Part shown: piece after piece, positions 1 through 8,415 of the stretch
Layout of the letters: the number at the start of each line of letters is the position of its first letter
Position numbering within the stretch: position 1 is the stretch's first letter
DNA from: Bifidobacterium asteroides
Lineage (GTDB): Bacteria; Actinomycetota; Actinomycetes; Actinomycetales; Bifidobacteriaceae
NCBI RefSeq assembly: GCF_019469425.1
Contig: NZ_CP048272.1
Coordinates: forward strand, 372,001 to 436,000
DNA length: 64,000 bases
Direction: 5' to 3'
Translations under genes and position numbers: made by a program
Notes under the pieces: model-generated
What the model was told of the DNA's origin: nothing
Database searches by the model: none
What the model saw: only the letters and a program-made list of their open reading frames with translations

Positions 1-2
1 CC

Positions 3-731
3 CTGGCGAAGATTCCTCCTCATTGTGAGGCCTACCTATGGCTGATGGATGACGATGTGGTGCCGCAGCCCAATGCTCTGTCCGGCTTGCTTGATGCTGC
101 CTCCGAGGCCTATGCTGATAACGGATCCTGGCCATCTGCTTTGGGTTCTGAGGCTGTGTGGGTCGACGGCAGGGTGCATGGGATGAACAAGCCCCGTCGG
201 CGTCTGCCGACCAGAAGGGGCAGACCGCAGTTGCAGGCCAGCGTCCATGCCTATCAGGTCCGCTCCTTGTCCTTTGTCTCCTGCCTGGTGAACGTCAAGG
301 CCGTCCAAGCCGCCAGAACCCTGCCACGTGCTGCCTTCTTTCTTTGGAATGACGACTTCGAATACACCTCCAGACTGCTGAAAACAGGCATAGGATATTA
401 CGTTCCTGCCAGTCGGGTATGGCATAAAACCAAGGTCTTCGGCTCCAGCGATGCCGACCCGGGTTCTCGCTTCTTTTACGAGGTGCGCAACAAGATATGG
501 ATGTTCCGATTCAGCAGGGGCAATTTCACAACGGTTGAGTTTCTGGCACTGCTTCTTGCTACTGGCAGACGGTGGCTCCTTACCCTTGTCAGGGCGCATG
601 ATCGTCGGTTGATCTTGCATTGCTTGTCTCGAGGATTGAAAGTCGGCCTGGCTACACGCCCTGTCAGCAACCATGATATGTTTGCCCAAGAACCCGAGGT
701 TCAGTCACTGATCGACCGTGCCGATCAGTGA
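3..731 (+). CDS. Glycosyltransferase family 2 (GlfT2-like), 5' end outside window
   Basis: The frame is open from base 3, so the gene starts upstream of the window; 242 codons plus stop are visible. The motif WLMDDDVVPQP near the start is the GT-A DxD metal and nucleotide-sugar site typical of galactofuranosyl- or rhamnosyltransferase-like family 2 enzymes. A second acidic patch, FLWNDDFEYTSRLL, lies about 120 residues later, where these enzymes carry the catalytic acidic residues. The protein probably adds a sugar to a cell-surface polysaccharide at the cytoplasmic membrane. Its stop overlaps by 7 nt the stop end of the convergent membrane protein gene. The exact sugar cannot be read from the sequence. 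Confidence 0.85.
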   Translation: MAKIPPHCEAYLWLMDDDVVPQPNALSGLLDAASEAYADNGSWPSALGSEAVWVDGRVHGMNKPRRRLPTRRGRPQLQASVHAYQVRSLSFVSCLVNVKAVQAARTLPRAAFFLWNDDFEYTSRLLKTGIGYYVPASRVWHKTKVFGSSDADPGSRFFYEVRNKIWMFRFSRGNFTTVEFLALLLATGRRWLLTLVRAHDRRLILHCLSRGLKVGLATRPVSNHDMFAQEPEVQSLIDRADQ

Positions 732-2776
732 CGGCAGGCGGTGATCCGGTAGAGCTTCGCCCGGCCCTGGCTGTCGACCAGTCGAAGGGCTTGCGGAACG
801 GGGTGAAGGTTATTGAAGATCTGATGCTGGGGGTCGTTGGCAACGTACGGTCCGCCCATATCCGCATACCAATCTATGTGATGATCGGTCAGGATCCTGC
901 ATACCTGTGGGTCGGAGCCTATGCGCTCAAAGTTTGTGGCCAGGTAGGCATGATCATGGTCCCAGTTCATATTCAAATGGGCATAGAAGGGTGTGCTGCC
1001 ACCAACGGCCAGCATATATCCGCTGCCGTTCCAGGGATCGGATAGAACTTGCTCGCTGGCCGGGACATGGCGGCCCATTCTCTTCATCAGCAGGAATTCG
1101 TCAGTTGACAGCATAGGGGCATCGGCATTGTTGGCTGCGAAGGCATATGTTGAGCCCAAAGTCTTCTCCATGGAGTCCAACTGCGGATTTACAGCGCAGA
1201 TCAGCACGGCTACCGTGGCTGCCAACATCATAATTGGCATTGATATCATCTTCTCGGCCTGCGGCGTATACTCTTTCAAGGCTTCGATGCCATGCTCCAA
1301 GGCCATGCCCATGATGGGTATGGCTACTACAGGCCAGGCACAGAACAGGCGACGTTGATCCTTGTACCACAGGGCTGTAAGGATCTTGGCCCAATCGGCA
1401 TGGGTGCCCGCGCAGGCGACGAAAACCAGGCCCAGCAGCAGGAAGGAGGACACTAGGAGCATGTCCTTTCTGCTGTGGTGCAGACAGAGCACGATCAGAG
1501 CTAGAAGCAAGGCCAGAGCCAGAGGCCAGTAGACCGGCAGCCGGCGGTTGCCTGAATCGATGGGCTGTCCCAGCAGAAAGCGCACTATGGCGGATGGCAG
1601 GTCTTCTGTAGGTTGCGCCGGGCCGCCGTTGAGATGATCCGATATTTTCCGGGCGGGACCACGCAGGTACAGATTGTGGAAGATCTTGAGGCCTATAGCC
1701 AGTAGGACCAGGAATCCGGCAGCCAACAGCCCGACGGCTACGCGGAAACGATGCTTGCTTGTTTGCGCTAGCTGCCTTCCTGCCCTGATCAGCCAGATGA
1801 GAATCAGTGGCAGTACAAGAAGAGCGCCGGTCATCATGACCCTGAAATGACAGAAGGATACGGCGACGGCGCTGAGGAGAATCCAGGCAAGGCCGACTGC
1901 GGATCGGCGGTTTTGCCGCCACCCTTCCGTGCACCAGGACCAGGTAAGCGCGACGAAGACGGGCAGTATGACCTGACCGGCGAACATGGAATATAAGGTG
2001 CCCCAATCCAGCAAGAGGAAGGGGAATCCCGCGCAGCATGAGGCGAGCGCAGGTGCGAACAGATCGCTCCATGCATGTCTTCCCAGCAGGGTTCTGATCA
2101 GAAAGAGCATGGAGACCGGCCATATCAGAGCAGCAAAGGCCAGCCAGGTGCAGGTGACGGCGCTGACTGCCGTCGCTGGGTGGTAGACCAGTGCTCCCAG
2201 GGCAGCGAACTGCTGAAATGCGATTGGATATATTTCCCTGATGGGCGGAAGAGCGTGCAGTGATGAAGCCTGGCCAGTAAGCACAATTCGTGCCACTACG
2301 TTGTAGTGGAAGACCGAGTCATAATTCTGCGTGACCTGATCCGGCGAAGGTGCGGCGTGCATCAGTCTGATGCCGATATTGCAAGCAGCCAGTGCTGTGC
2401 CGATGATTGGCGGAAGGAAGTGCCTCAATCGAGGTTTGGTTTTTCCGCCATCGGTAGTCAGCGCCAAGGATTCTCGGCCGACTCCATCCGAATTACGAAA
2501 ATGATTGAAAAGTTGGCGTGTCAGGAGAATGATGGCGATGAGTATTACGGCCGAAAGCACGTAGGAGCGCCAGTTCCAGGATATACCGAGCAGCTGGAAG
2601 AGCATGCCATCGATGCCGGCCAGTGCGATGGAGGCCACAGGGCCAAGCGCCGTCACGAAGATAGGCTTACGGTTGCCCAGGACTACCACCAGCAGGCATC
2701 CGGGCAGATACAGGGCTGTGATGATGAACAGCAACAGCGGCAAGGATTGTTGCCAGGTCATCAGGGTAGATTGCAT
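725..2776 (-). CDS. DUF6541-type polytopic membrane protein
   Basis: A 683-residue protein with many hydrophobic segments from the N-terminus to about residue 510, followed by a hydrophilic C-terminal part of about 150 residues. It resembles the actinobacterial DUF6541 family, which sits in surface-polysaccharide clusters and has the overall architecture of GT-C glycosyltransferases; that functional link is inference. It lies 3 nt downstream of the glycosyltransferase gene at 2780-3703 on the same strand, so the two are very likely co-transcribed. The region holding the acidic residues expected of a GT-C enzyme (first extracytoplasmic loop) includes SPDQVTQNYDSVFHYN. No substrate can be assigned. 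Confidence 0.75.
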   Translation of the reverse strand: MQSTLMTWQQSLPLLLFIITALYLPGCLLVVVLGNRKPIFVTALGPVASIALAGIDGMLFQLLGISWNWRSYVLSAVILIAIILLTRQLFNHFRNSDGVGRESLALTTDGGKTKPRLRHFLPPIIGTALAACNIGIRLMHAAPSPDQVTQNYDSVFHYNVVARIVLTGQASSLHALPPIREIYPIAFQQFAALGALVYHPATAVSAVTCTWLAFAALIWPVSMLFLIRTLLGRHAWSDLFAPALASCCAGFPFLLLDWGTLYSMFAGQVILPVFVALTWSWCTEGWRQNRRSAVGLAWILLSAVAVSFCHFRVMMTGALLVLPLILIWLIRAGRQLAQTSKHRFRVAVGLLAAGFLVLLAIGLKIFHNLYLRGPARKISDHLNGGPAQPTEDLPSAIVRFLLGQPIDSGNRRLPVYWPLALALLLALIVLCLHHSRKDMLLVSSFLLLGLVFVACAGTHADWAKILTALWYKDQRRLFCAWPVVAIPIMGMALEHGIEALKEYTPQAEKMISMPIMMLAATVAVLICAVNPQLDSMEKTLGSTYAFAANNADAPMLSTDEFLLMKRMGRHVPASEQVLSDPWNGSGYMLAVGGSTPFYAHLNMNWDHDHAYLATNFERIGSDPQVCRILTDHHIDWYADMGGPYVANDPQHQIFNNLHPVPQALRLVDSQGRAKLYRITACRH

Positions 2777-2779
2777 GAT

Positions 2780-3703
2780 TCACTTCTTTCGGCTGTCATT
2801 CACCGACTTCCCGTGGAACCGGTTGAGCAGGGTGGTCATGATGGCATACAGACAGCTGCGTACTTGGTCGGGCAACAGACGGTAACAGGCGCGGATGAGG
2901 ATGTTTCTGACATATTGTATGGGGCTGATGAAGCGGTCATGCAGAAAATCGGCTTGCAGGCGCAGCTCGTCACGAAACATGCGCATGCCGCCTCTGCGGT
3001 GATACATAGCCGTATCGGATCGGTAGAGAACAAGAGGTTCCTTGATGTTGCCGATATGCTCGCCGGCGACCAGCATGGTTTCCCAAAGACGGTAATCTTC
3101 AAAGCGCCCGGATTTTTCCGGATAACCGCCCACCTTCCACACGCTGGTCTTGTGAAAGGCCACACTGGGGTGGTGCAGCGGGGAATGCAGAGTGGCATAT
3201 GCCCGAAGTTCGGATCCTCCGCTTGGCAGATAGCGGATCCGGCCAGGGGCGTGTTCGTCATTCGCAAACTCCTGGATGGCGCTACCCAGAGCATCTAAAC
3301 CCGATGAGGCAAGCAAGGGGATGAGAACGCTGAATCTTGATGGGCGGGAGATGTCGTCGCTGTCCGCTCTGGCCACCAGTTCGTGCTTGCAGGACCTTAA
3401 CCCGAGATTAAGCGCGTGAGCAAGTCCTCTGTTGGTCGGCAGCCGCACGATCGTGAACTCGGGCATTTCTTCGGCCCTGTCGGTCTGGAGCAACTGCCTC
3501 TTCAGCTCAGTCGGATACCGATCAATCAGTTGAGCTAGTTCTTTACCCAATGGACCGTCGCACACAATGACGACCTGATTGGGCATGAGGGTTTGTTCGA
3601 TGGTGTCGGATTTCAATGCACGGGCAACGAAGGAAGGTGTGTCCCCGGCATAGACCGCCATCAGGAGGGAAAACCGAGTGCGACTCTGGTTCCTTGCGCT
3701 CAT
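2780..3703 (-). CDS. Glycosyltransferase family 2
   Basis: 307 residues. It begins with the family 2 pattern FSLLMAVYAGDTPSF, has VARADSDDISRP (the DxD metal site) near residue 100, and FEDYRLWETML where the catalytic base region is expected. The start at 3703 was chosen because an AAGGGG Shine-Dalgarno sequence lies 10 nt upstream; a longer reading frame up to 3814 has no ribosome site and no family similarity. It is probably a cytoplasmic enzyme building surface glycan with the downstream DUF6541 protein, 3 nt away. The 218 bp between this start and the divergent SDR gene should hold both promoters. Confidence 0.88.
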   Translation of the reverse strand: MSARNQSRTRFSLLMAVYAGDTPSFVARALKSDTIEQTLMPNQVVIVCDGPLGKELAQLIDRYPTELKRQLLQTDRAEEMPEFTIVRLPTNRGLAHALNLGLRSCKHELVARADSDDISRPSRFSVLIPLLASSGLDALGSAIQEFANDEHAPGRIRYLPSGGSELRAYATLHSPLHHPSVAFHKTSVWKVGGYPEKSGRFEDYRLWETMLVAGEHIGNIKEPLVLYRSDTAMYHRRGGMRMFRDELRLQADFLHDRFISPIQYVRNILIRACYRLLPDQVRSCLYAIMTTLLNRFHGKSVNDSRKK

Positions 3704-3921
3704 GGCAGTGCAGCCCCTTTCTTCGTGGATTACTGCGTCGATTCTACATGTGCCTGTCCATCGCAGTCCTGACTGACCTGTCCTTATCAAAAGGTTCAGC
3801 CCATTGCCACGCATTGGTCATGGCTGTGGATGTGGACTTGGTTGTAGTAAAGACTTGCACCTCCAGCGACTCGAAGTTGTACCATCAGGCCAATTGAGGA
3901 TCAAGTAAAGGTGGGACGGTT

Positions 3922-4668
3922 ATGACTGTTGCAGATAAGACAGTGCTGATCACAGGAGCTTCGTCAGGCATCGGGGAGGCCACGGCGAGGCTCTTGGCGC
4001 AGCGAGGGGCCAAGTTGGTGCTGGGCGCTCGCCGCAAGGATCGGCTGGATAAAATCGTCGACGACATCGTTCAGGCGGGTGGCCAGGCTGCCTCTATGGC
4101 TCTGGATGTGACGGATCGGCAGGCCAATGACGACTTCGTGGCTTTCGCCAAGAAGCAGTTCGGTGGAGTGGACGTGGTATTCCTCAACGCCGGGCTCATG
4201 CCCAACTCGCCCCTGTCGGCCCTGCATGTGGACGAGTGGGATCGGACTATTGACGTCAACCTCAAAGGTGCTCTGTACGGCATCGCAGCGGCCTTGCCGG
4301 AGTTTACCGGGCAGCGTCACGGACAGTTCATCGCCACCTCTTCGGTGGCGGGCCTCAAAGCCTATCCCGGTGGAGCGGTCTACGGAGCGACTAAGTGGGG
4401 TCTGCGTGATCTGATGGAGGTGCTCAGGATGGAGTCTGCCCAGGAGGGGACTCATATTCGTACCTCTACCATTTACCCGGCGGCCATTCGAACCGAGTTG
4501 CTGGATACCATCACAGATAAGCAGACTCTGGCTGATATGAACAAGACCTACGACAGCTACCAGATTGATCCCAAACGGGTGGCCCAGGTGGTGGCCTTTG
4601 CCATCGATCAGCCCGAGGATACCAATGTATCGGAATTCACCATAGGCCCTACCATCCAGCCCTGGTGA
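3922..4668 (+). CDS. SDR family NAD(P)-dependent oxidoreductase
   Basis: 248 residues, the normal length of a classical short-chain dehydrogenase. The dinucleotide-binding glycine motif TGASSGIG is at residues 11-18, the NAG motif (LNAG) near 88-91, the catalytic Ser around 140-141 and the YxxxK pair at Tyr154/Lys158. GARRKDR after the second strand has arginines in the place that usually favours NADP(H). It is a soluble cytoplasmic reductase or dehydrogenase of unknown substrate. An AAAGGTGGG sequence precedes the ATG. It appears to be monocistronic, facing the nicotinamidase-like gene tail to tail with 18 nt between. Confidence 0.9.
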   Translation: MTVADKTVLITGASSGIGEATARLLAQRGAKLVLGARRKDRLDKIVDDIVQAGGQAASMALDVTDRQANDDFVAFAKKQFGGVDVVFLNAGLMPNSPLSALHVDEWDRTIDVNLKGALYGIAAALPEFTGQRHGQFIATSSVAGLKAYPGGAVYGATKWGLRDLMEVLRMESAQEGTHIRTSTIYPAAIRTELLDTITDKQTLADMNKTYDSYQIDPKRVAQVVAFAIDQPEDTNVSEFTIGPTIQPW

Positions 4669-4686
4669 ATTCCTCTGCCAATGCCT

Positions 4687-5307
4687 TTAGTCGCCGCTGG
4701 AGGAAAGCAGACGGATGCCTGATTGAGCCATGGCCTTCCGGGCTTTGACACCCTGATCCTCGCTGACCGGGACAGTCAGATCCTCGAAGACCGTGACCTG
4801 GTAGCCCAGTTTTGCGGCGTCAAGGGCTGTATCCTTGACGCAGTGAGATTCGGCGATGCCTACTACATCCACTTGGTTGACGCCAGCTTGCGCCAGGGCA
4901 TCGGCCAGAGTGACTCCAGATGATTTGGCCGCAGCGAACTCCTCCCTGTTCTGGATGCGATCGGTGTTGTCTTCGATGCCTTCGAATCCGGAGTAGGCGG
5001 CTGAATACTGGCCCTTTTTGAAGTGGTGGGCGATACCCAGCTCACGAATTCTGGGATGAAGCTCCGCGCCGGGCGAGCCCGCTACGCCGTGTCTAGGCCA
5101 GGTGTCTACAAAATCCGGGCAATCGGACCAATGAGATCCGGGTTCGATGTGCCAATCCTGGGTGGTGGCCATGTAGACGTAGTCCCCGGCATGGCCGTGG
5201 ACATAGTCGGCGATTCTGCCAGCCGTGGCATTGCCTCCCTCGACTCCCAGCTCACCTCCTTCGCAGAAGGTCGGTTGAACATCCACGACAATCAAAGCCT
5301 TGGACAT
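4687..5307 (-). CDS. pncA: Nicotinamidase / isochorismatase-family hydrolase
   Basis: 206 residues. The catalytic Asp is in IVVDVQ (Asp9), the metal-site pair in TTQDWH (Asp51, His53), and the nucleophile Cys in ESHCVKDTA near residue 158. These are the hallmark residues of nicotinamidase/pyrazinamidase, which deamidates nicotinamide to nicotinate for NAD salvage. The start at 5307 is preceded by AAGGGAG at good spacing; a further in-frame upstream start at 5370 lacks one. The family also includes other cysteine amidohydrolases, so the exact substrate is probable rather than proven. The 315 bp between this start and the GNAT gene (5308-5622) show no other gene. Confidence 0.82.
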   Translation of the reverse strand: MSKALIVVDVQPTFCEGGELGVEGGNATAGRIADYVHGHAGDYVYMATTQDWHIEPGSHWSDCPDFVDTWPRHGVAGSPGAELHPRIRELGIAHHFKKGQYSAAYSGFEGIEDNTDRIQNREEFAAAKSSGVTLADALAQAGVNQVDVVGIAESHCVKDTALDAAKLGYQVTVFEDLTVPVSEDQGVKARKAMAQSGIRLLSSSGD

Positions 5308-5622
5308 GGTGATCACTCCCTTGGTCGAAGTTGACGGTGTGCAGAAATCATTCTGGTTGAAGCTCGACAATCATTCCTCTTCTGCGCCAATCTAATTCTC
5401 GCAGACGGGCTGGTCCTCCGATTCCTGTGGCTGTGCACATCGGCGAGGCGGGCAGCAAGGTGGATTGAAGGTGGCCACTTGAGGCGGTTCCATACGGCCT
5501 TTAGCGTGTCTGCTTGGTATCCTGAGTGCCAGGATTGTGCGAGGTTATGACAGGTGCCTTTATTGTGGCCCATCTCTTCCTTGTAAGGCTGGGCCAGCAT
5601 CGTCCTAAGGGAGGGAGTGGCA

Positions 5623-6393
5623 ATGCGGATCAATGAGTTCGGGCAGCCTATTGGTGATGCGGTCTCATTTGCGGGGGCCATGATGCCGGAGTCCGTCGAG
5701 TTGATAGGCAGGACCGTTCTGGCGGTGCCCTTGAGCGCAGACCAAAGCGATGCCTTCTATGAACGGATTTTTGGTCCGGATTGCGACGAATCCATCATGA
5801 CCTATAGCAGGCAGGACCTTTATCCTGATAGAGCTGCATTCGATGCAGGGATCGAATCCATGATGGCAAGCCGGGACCCCCTCTTTTTTGCGATACTTCG
5901 CAAGCCGCCGGCACCTGATCCTGGAGCCGGTCGATCTGCAGGCGGGGAGTACCCGGGCTTACGAAGTTTGACGAAACCTGATGACCCGTCGGATCTGTTG
6001 GGGATGTATGCCTTGATGCGGATTCGGGCGGACATGGGAAGTGTGGAAATGGGCCATGTCATTTATACCAAGGAGCTGCAGAGAAGCAGACAGGCGACCG
6101 AAGCCCAGTATCTGATGGCTCGGCATGTCTTCGAGGACTTGGGCTATCGAAGGTACGAGTGGAAGTGCGACAGCCTCAATGAGCCCTCACGAGCTGCGGT
6201 GCTGAGGCTGGGATTCAAGCCTGAAGGCCGGTTCAGGAATGACATGGTCTACAAGGGCCGGACTCGGGATACGGATTGGTTTTCCATGACGGATAGTGAA
6301 TGGCCGACAGTGAAAGAGCGGTTGGAGAACTGGTTGGATGATGCCAATTTCGATCAGCATGGCAAGCAGAAGCGCCGTCTGCAAGATTGTTAA
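5623..6393 (+). CDS. GNAT family N-acetyltransferase
   Basis: 256 residues. The C-terminal two thirds match the RimJ/RimL-like GNAT pattern: MGHVIYTKELQRSRQATEA (acetyl-CoA motif region), then YLMARHVFEDLGYRRYEWKCDSLNEPSRAAVLRLGFKPEGRFRNDMVYKGRTRDTDWFSM in short, with the typical N-S-R/A helix and the D(T/R)DWFS ending. Such proteins transfer an acetyl group from acetyl-CoA to an amine on a protein or small molecule. The ATG at 5623 follows AAGGGAGG with 8 nt spacing and is preferred over the GTG at 5617. It is flanked by a bidirectional hairpin terminator at 6420. Confidence 0.87.
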   Translation: MRINEFGQPIGDAVSFAGAMMPESVELIGRTVLAVPLSADQSDAFYERIFGPDCDESIMTYSRQDLYPDRAAFDAGIESMMASRDPLFFAILRKPPAPDPGAGRSAGGEYPGLRSLTKPDDPSDLLGMYALMRIRADMGSVEMGHVIYTKELQRSRQATEAQYLMARHVFEDLGYRRYEWKCDSLNEPSRAAVLRLGFKPEGRFRNDMVYKGRTRDTDWFSMTDSEWPTVKERLENWLDDANFDQHGKQKRRLQDC

Positions 6394-6419
6394 ATCGAAT
6401 ACTGTCGCCTGCGGATGGG

Positions 6420-6447
6420 ATTTCAGTAGCCTTGATGAGGCTGAAAT
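6420..6447. terminator. Hairpin between convergent genes
   Basis: ATTTCAG-TA-GCCT pairs with AGGCTGAAAT across a 5-nt loop, with a two-base bulge. It sits between the GNAT stop (6393) and the convergent UvrA-like remnant, and is probably a bidirectional terminator. Confidence 0.5.
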
Positions 6448-6453
6448 AGGAAT

Positions 6454-6774
6454 TCATGGCTCGGGCGGTAGAGTGTCACTGTGGCGCATCAATGCAAGCG
6501 GAGCTCCTTCGAACAACATCTTGCCGCCTGCAGTTCCGGCTCCTGGGCCCATATCGATCACCCAGTCAGCCTGACCGATGAAGCGTAGGTTATATTCTAT
6601 GGCAATGATAGTAAGGCCTTTGTTGACGATGAGTTTGCGCAAGAGGGCAATCTGCTGCAGGATGTCGGGTTCATGCAGACCGTTGGCAGACTCATCCAAA
6701 ATAAGGGTATTGTGAATTTCTTCCTTGTGCAGCTCGCCCTTGGGAAGGGTGTCCAGTAGGCCAGTCCGCGACAT
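6454..6774 (-). pseudogene. UvrA-like ATPase, C-terminal remnant
   Basis: The 106-codon frame matches only the last part of UvrA-type ATPases (drug-resistance/VLB class). It has the Walker B to D-loop region LILDESANGLHEPDI (normally LDEPTTGLH), IIAIEYNL (normally IEHNL), and ADWVIDMGPGAGTAGG near the end. The lost Pro and Thr in Walker B and the His-to-Tyr change in the H-loop are expected to abolish ATP hydrolysis. Upstream on the same strand an in-frame TGA precedes the first Met and the rest of the protein is absent. The fragment lies about 170 bp left of the tRNA-Ser island boundary, so island insertion or rearrangement may have removed the remainder. Confidence 0.8.
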
Positions 6775-6914
6775 TCTTCAAGACTTTCGTGGTTCGGCCT
6801 AGCGCCTCATGATATTGGTGCATAGCTTCGATGGCAATCAGCTTAAGTGTCTTAAGCGACGCTGAGGCTGCGGAATCCGGCAGACAGGCTTACAAGGTCG
6901 ATATTCTAAATACT

Positions 6915-6942
6915 AAAAAAGTCTTGGGCTGTTTTTCAAGAC
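6915..6942 (-). terminator. Displaced native terminator of tRNA-Ser
   Basis: On the minus strand GTCTTG and CAAGAC form a stem followed by six T. It lies directly downstream (minus-strand sense) of the left copy of the tRNA-Ser 3' end at 6947-6969, exactly where the tRNA terminator would be before the island integrated. It is now 14.4 kb from the tRNA gene. Confidence 0.6.
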
Positions 6943-6946
6943 CTAT

Positions 6947-6969
6947 TGGCGGAGGATACGAGATTCGAA
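6947..6969. repeat. att site, left end of island (tRNA-Ser 3' end copy)
   Basis: 23 bp identical to 21360-21382, covering the T-arm, acceptor and CCA end of tRNA-Ser on the complementary strand (core includes GGAGGATACGAGATTCGAA). A 21-bp copy is at 11681-11701. This is the left attachment site of element 1 and of the whole island. Confidence 0.88.
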
Positions 6970-7008
6970 ACTGCCACTTCGTATCAACGGTTATACACTC
7001 TTCCTGCT

Positions 7009-7032
7009 GTTTGGAGTTATGTTTGGAGTTAT
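7009..7032. repeat. Arm-type tandem repeat, left end of element 1
   Basis: Two adjacent copies of GTTTGGAGTTAT. A diverged pair (GTGTGGAGTTAC twice) lies at 11604-11627, inside the right end of the same element. Paired tandem repeats 40-75 bp from each att core are what arm-binding sites of a tyrosine integrase look like. Confidence 0.6.
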
Positions 7033-7066
7033 CTCAACTCCCAAAGTGTTGCCCCCCCCCCCCTCA

Positions 7067-7345
7067 CTTGTGTCCAGGCGCGTGGGGGTGAAGGCGAAGG
7101 CGAAAGCGGGGCGCATCCCCCTGCGCACATGGCGCCATGCCCCCCTGGTCAGCACCGCCGCCGTGCCCCCAGACGGATCCACGAAGACGGGTACCCACCC
7201 CCACCGTTGCCGGGCGGAGGTGTAGGTCAGTAACGCATCCGGATGCGCACCCCCCCCCCGCTTGTGTCCAGACGCGTGGGGGTGAAGGCAGATCGTCGGC
7301 GGGGGTGCATCCCCCTGCGTGCATGGCGCCCATGCCCCCTGGTCG
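7067..7345. repeat. Imperfect direct repeat of about 85 bp, two copies
   Basis: The block beginning CTTGTGTCCAG at 7067 recurs at 7261. Both copies continue with CGCGTGGGGGTGAAGGC, then CATCCCCCTGCG, CATGGCGCC and CCCCCTGGTC. The first copy ends near 7152 and the second near 7345. The second is slightly shorter. The ATGGCGCCAT palindrome inside copy 1 also occurs near 9758, on the other side of the cargo operon. Confidence 0.65.
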
Positions 7346-7767
7346 CTGTGTGTAGGCGGGGGGGGGCAGACGGGCGCCGGGTGCCCCGTGTCCGGATGCG
7401 CGCGGTCGGTGCGCGCGGGGGGTGCGGCCGGGGGTGCAGACGGGTGCGACACTGTCCAGGCAGATGGGGGGATGTGGTCGAACGAGGGTGGTCAGTGTCG
7501 TATGTACCAGCCTATGTATTCAGCTTCTTACACCTCACACACAAGATAAAACCCAGATGTGTGGAGACTCCCACACATCTGGGTCTCTACGGGCCCGTCA
7601 GCAACAACAACAACTCAACTTCAAAAGACATAACACGATGACGCCATGGGGCCATGGCGACAATCGTGGGCGCGTGTCACCGGACCCGCAGGGGGTCCGG
7701 TTCCCAAGATAAACACTGCTCGCGCCCACATGTCTTATTGCGTTGTGTTGTTCGGTTGTTGAGCGTG

Positions 7768-7815
7768 TGCGAAGGCGAAGGGATTTTTCTTTTTCTTTTT
7801 CCCTTCGCCTCCGCA
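7768..7815 (-). terminator. Long hairpin after the element 1 operon
   Basis: TGCGAAGGCGAAGGGA and TCCCTTCGCCTCCGCA pair almost perfectly (one mismatch) around a 16-nt homopurine (minus strand) loop. It starts 5 nt past the stop of the last operon gene, so it probably ends or stabilises that transcript. There is no clear T run after it. Confidence 0.55.
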
Positions 7816-7819
7816 CGCA

Positions 7820-8134
7820 TCACCAGCCCCGCTCCTCCCGCTCCTTGATTTCCTTCAGCTTTCGGGTCATGCCATCCCCCAGGGAGACATCCTTCGCGAT
7901 CTCCCTGCAGTCAGGCACTAGCAGCACCCACTGCGCCAGGGGGATGAGGTCATCCCAGCCCACCGGGGTGCCGTCGGGGTCCAGGCGGGGGACCTCGCCC
8001 TCCTCGACCAGCGTGCGGGTGGGGTGGGATGCGTCGAGCATGTCGTCCCAGACGGCGTCGGCGGCCTCCTGTCCCCATTCTGCTGCTAGATCCGCGCGCC
8101 CTGCCCAGACGCATCCGTACCTATCTCTGATCAT
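7820..8134 (-). CDS. Hypothetical protein, 104 aa, last gene of element 1 operon
   Basis: Starts MIRDRYGCVWAGRADLAAEW and ends in a charged stretch (GMTRKLKEIKEREERGW). I do not recognise a family. The ATG at 8134 overlaps the stop of the preceding gene as ATGA and has an AAGGGGAAGGGAG ribosome site, which supports a real gene. Its N-terminus parallels that of the 94-aa neighbour (MIRDxxGxxWA, then a Trp near residue 30 and a GW further on), so the two may be diverged paralogues. It is acidic overall, without a membrane segment or signal peptide. Confidence 0.6.
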   Translation of the reverse strand: MIRDRYGCVWAGRADLAAEWGQEAADAVWDDMLDASHPTRTLVEEGEVPRLDPDGTPVGWDDLIPLAQWVLLVPDCREIAKDVSLGDGMTRKLKEIKEREERGW

Positions 8135-8415
8135 GATCTCCCTTCCCCTTCGTTGTCTGCATCGCGTGCCGCCTGCATCGGATCGCCATAGTCCATGATC
8201 TGCTCCAGAATCTCCAGGGACACAGGAGTTTGCCACCCGGCGGGGTGGAAGTGCCCAGTGTGGTAGATCGCGCCTGTAATGGGATCCACCCCTGTGTCGA
8301 TCATCTGGCCGATGACGGATCTCTCCCAGCATCGCCTAGCTATGTCCTCGTCGTAGATGCGGAGTATATCGGGGTACTCTGCCCAGAACCTACCTCGTAC
8401 ATCACGGATCATCAT
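8131..8415 (-). CDS. Hypothetical protein, 94 aa, element 1 operon
   Basis: Begins MMIRDVRGRFWAEYPDILR; acidic, with DEDIARRCWER and a C-terminal MDYGDPMQAARDADNEGEG. No family recognised. It overlaps the gene before it (ATGA at 8412-8415) and the gene after it (ATGA at 8131-8134), an arrangement that couples translation. A strong AAGGAAGGAG site precedes the start. The second ATG (8412) is an equally possible start. Small acidic proteins on mobile elements are often inhibitors or antitoxin-like partners, but nothing here proves that. Confidence 0.6.
   Translation of the reverse strand: MMIRDVRGRFWAEYPDILRIYDEDIARRCWERSVIGQMIDTGVDPITGAIYHTGHFHPAGWQTPVSLEILEQIMDYGDPMQAARDADNEGEGRS

Larger units (their letters stand above)
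7033..7819. other. Gene-free, very GC-rich left end of element 1
   Basis: No reading frame here has a ribosome site and plausible protein composition. The region holds C tracts at 7052-7063 and 7250-7259, a G tract at 7358-7366, the direct repeat at 7067/7261, and several hairpins. A perfect 14-bp stem (ACCCAGATGTGTGG with its complement, 6-nt loop) is at 7551-7584; a near palindrome CGCCATGG/CCATGGCG is near 7651; and a 9-bp stem ACCGGACCC/GGGTCCGGT is at 7679-7701. Any could be terminators, recombinase sites or part of an RNA. Confidence 0.6.

Noticed and set aside
7067-7345. Repeat pair considered as a CRISPR array
   Set aside because: Only two long imperfect copies, no spacer regularity and no cas genes in the window.
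7019-7712. Several overlapping frames of 70-150 codons on both strands at the left end of element 1
   Set aside because: They run through homopolymer tracts and repeats, have Pro/Gly/Arg-biased products and no ribosome sites.
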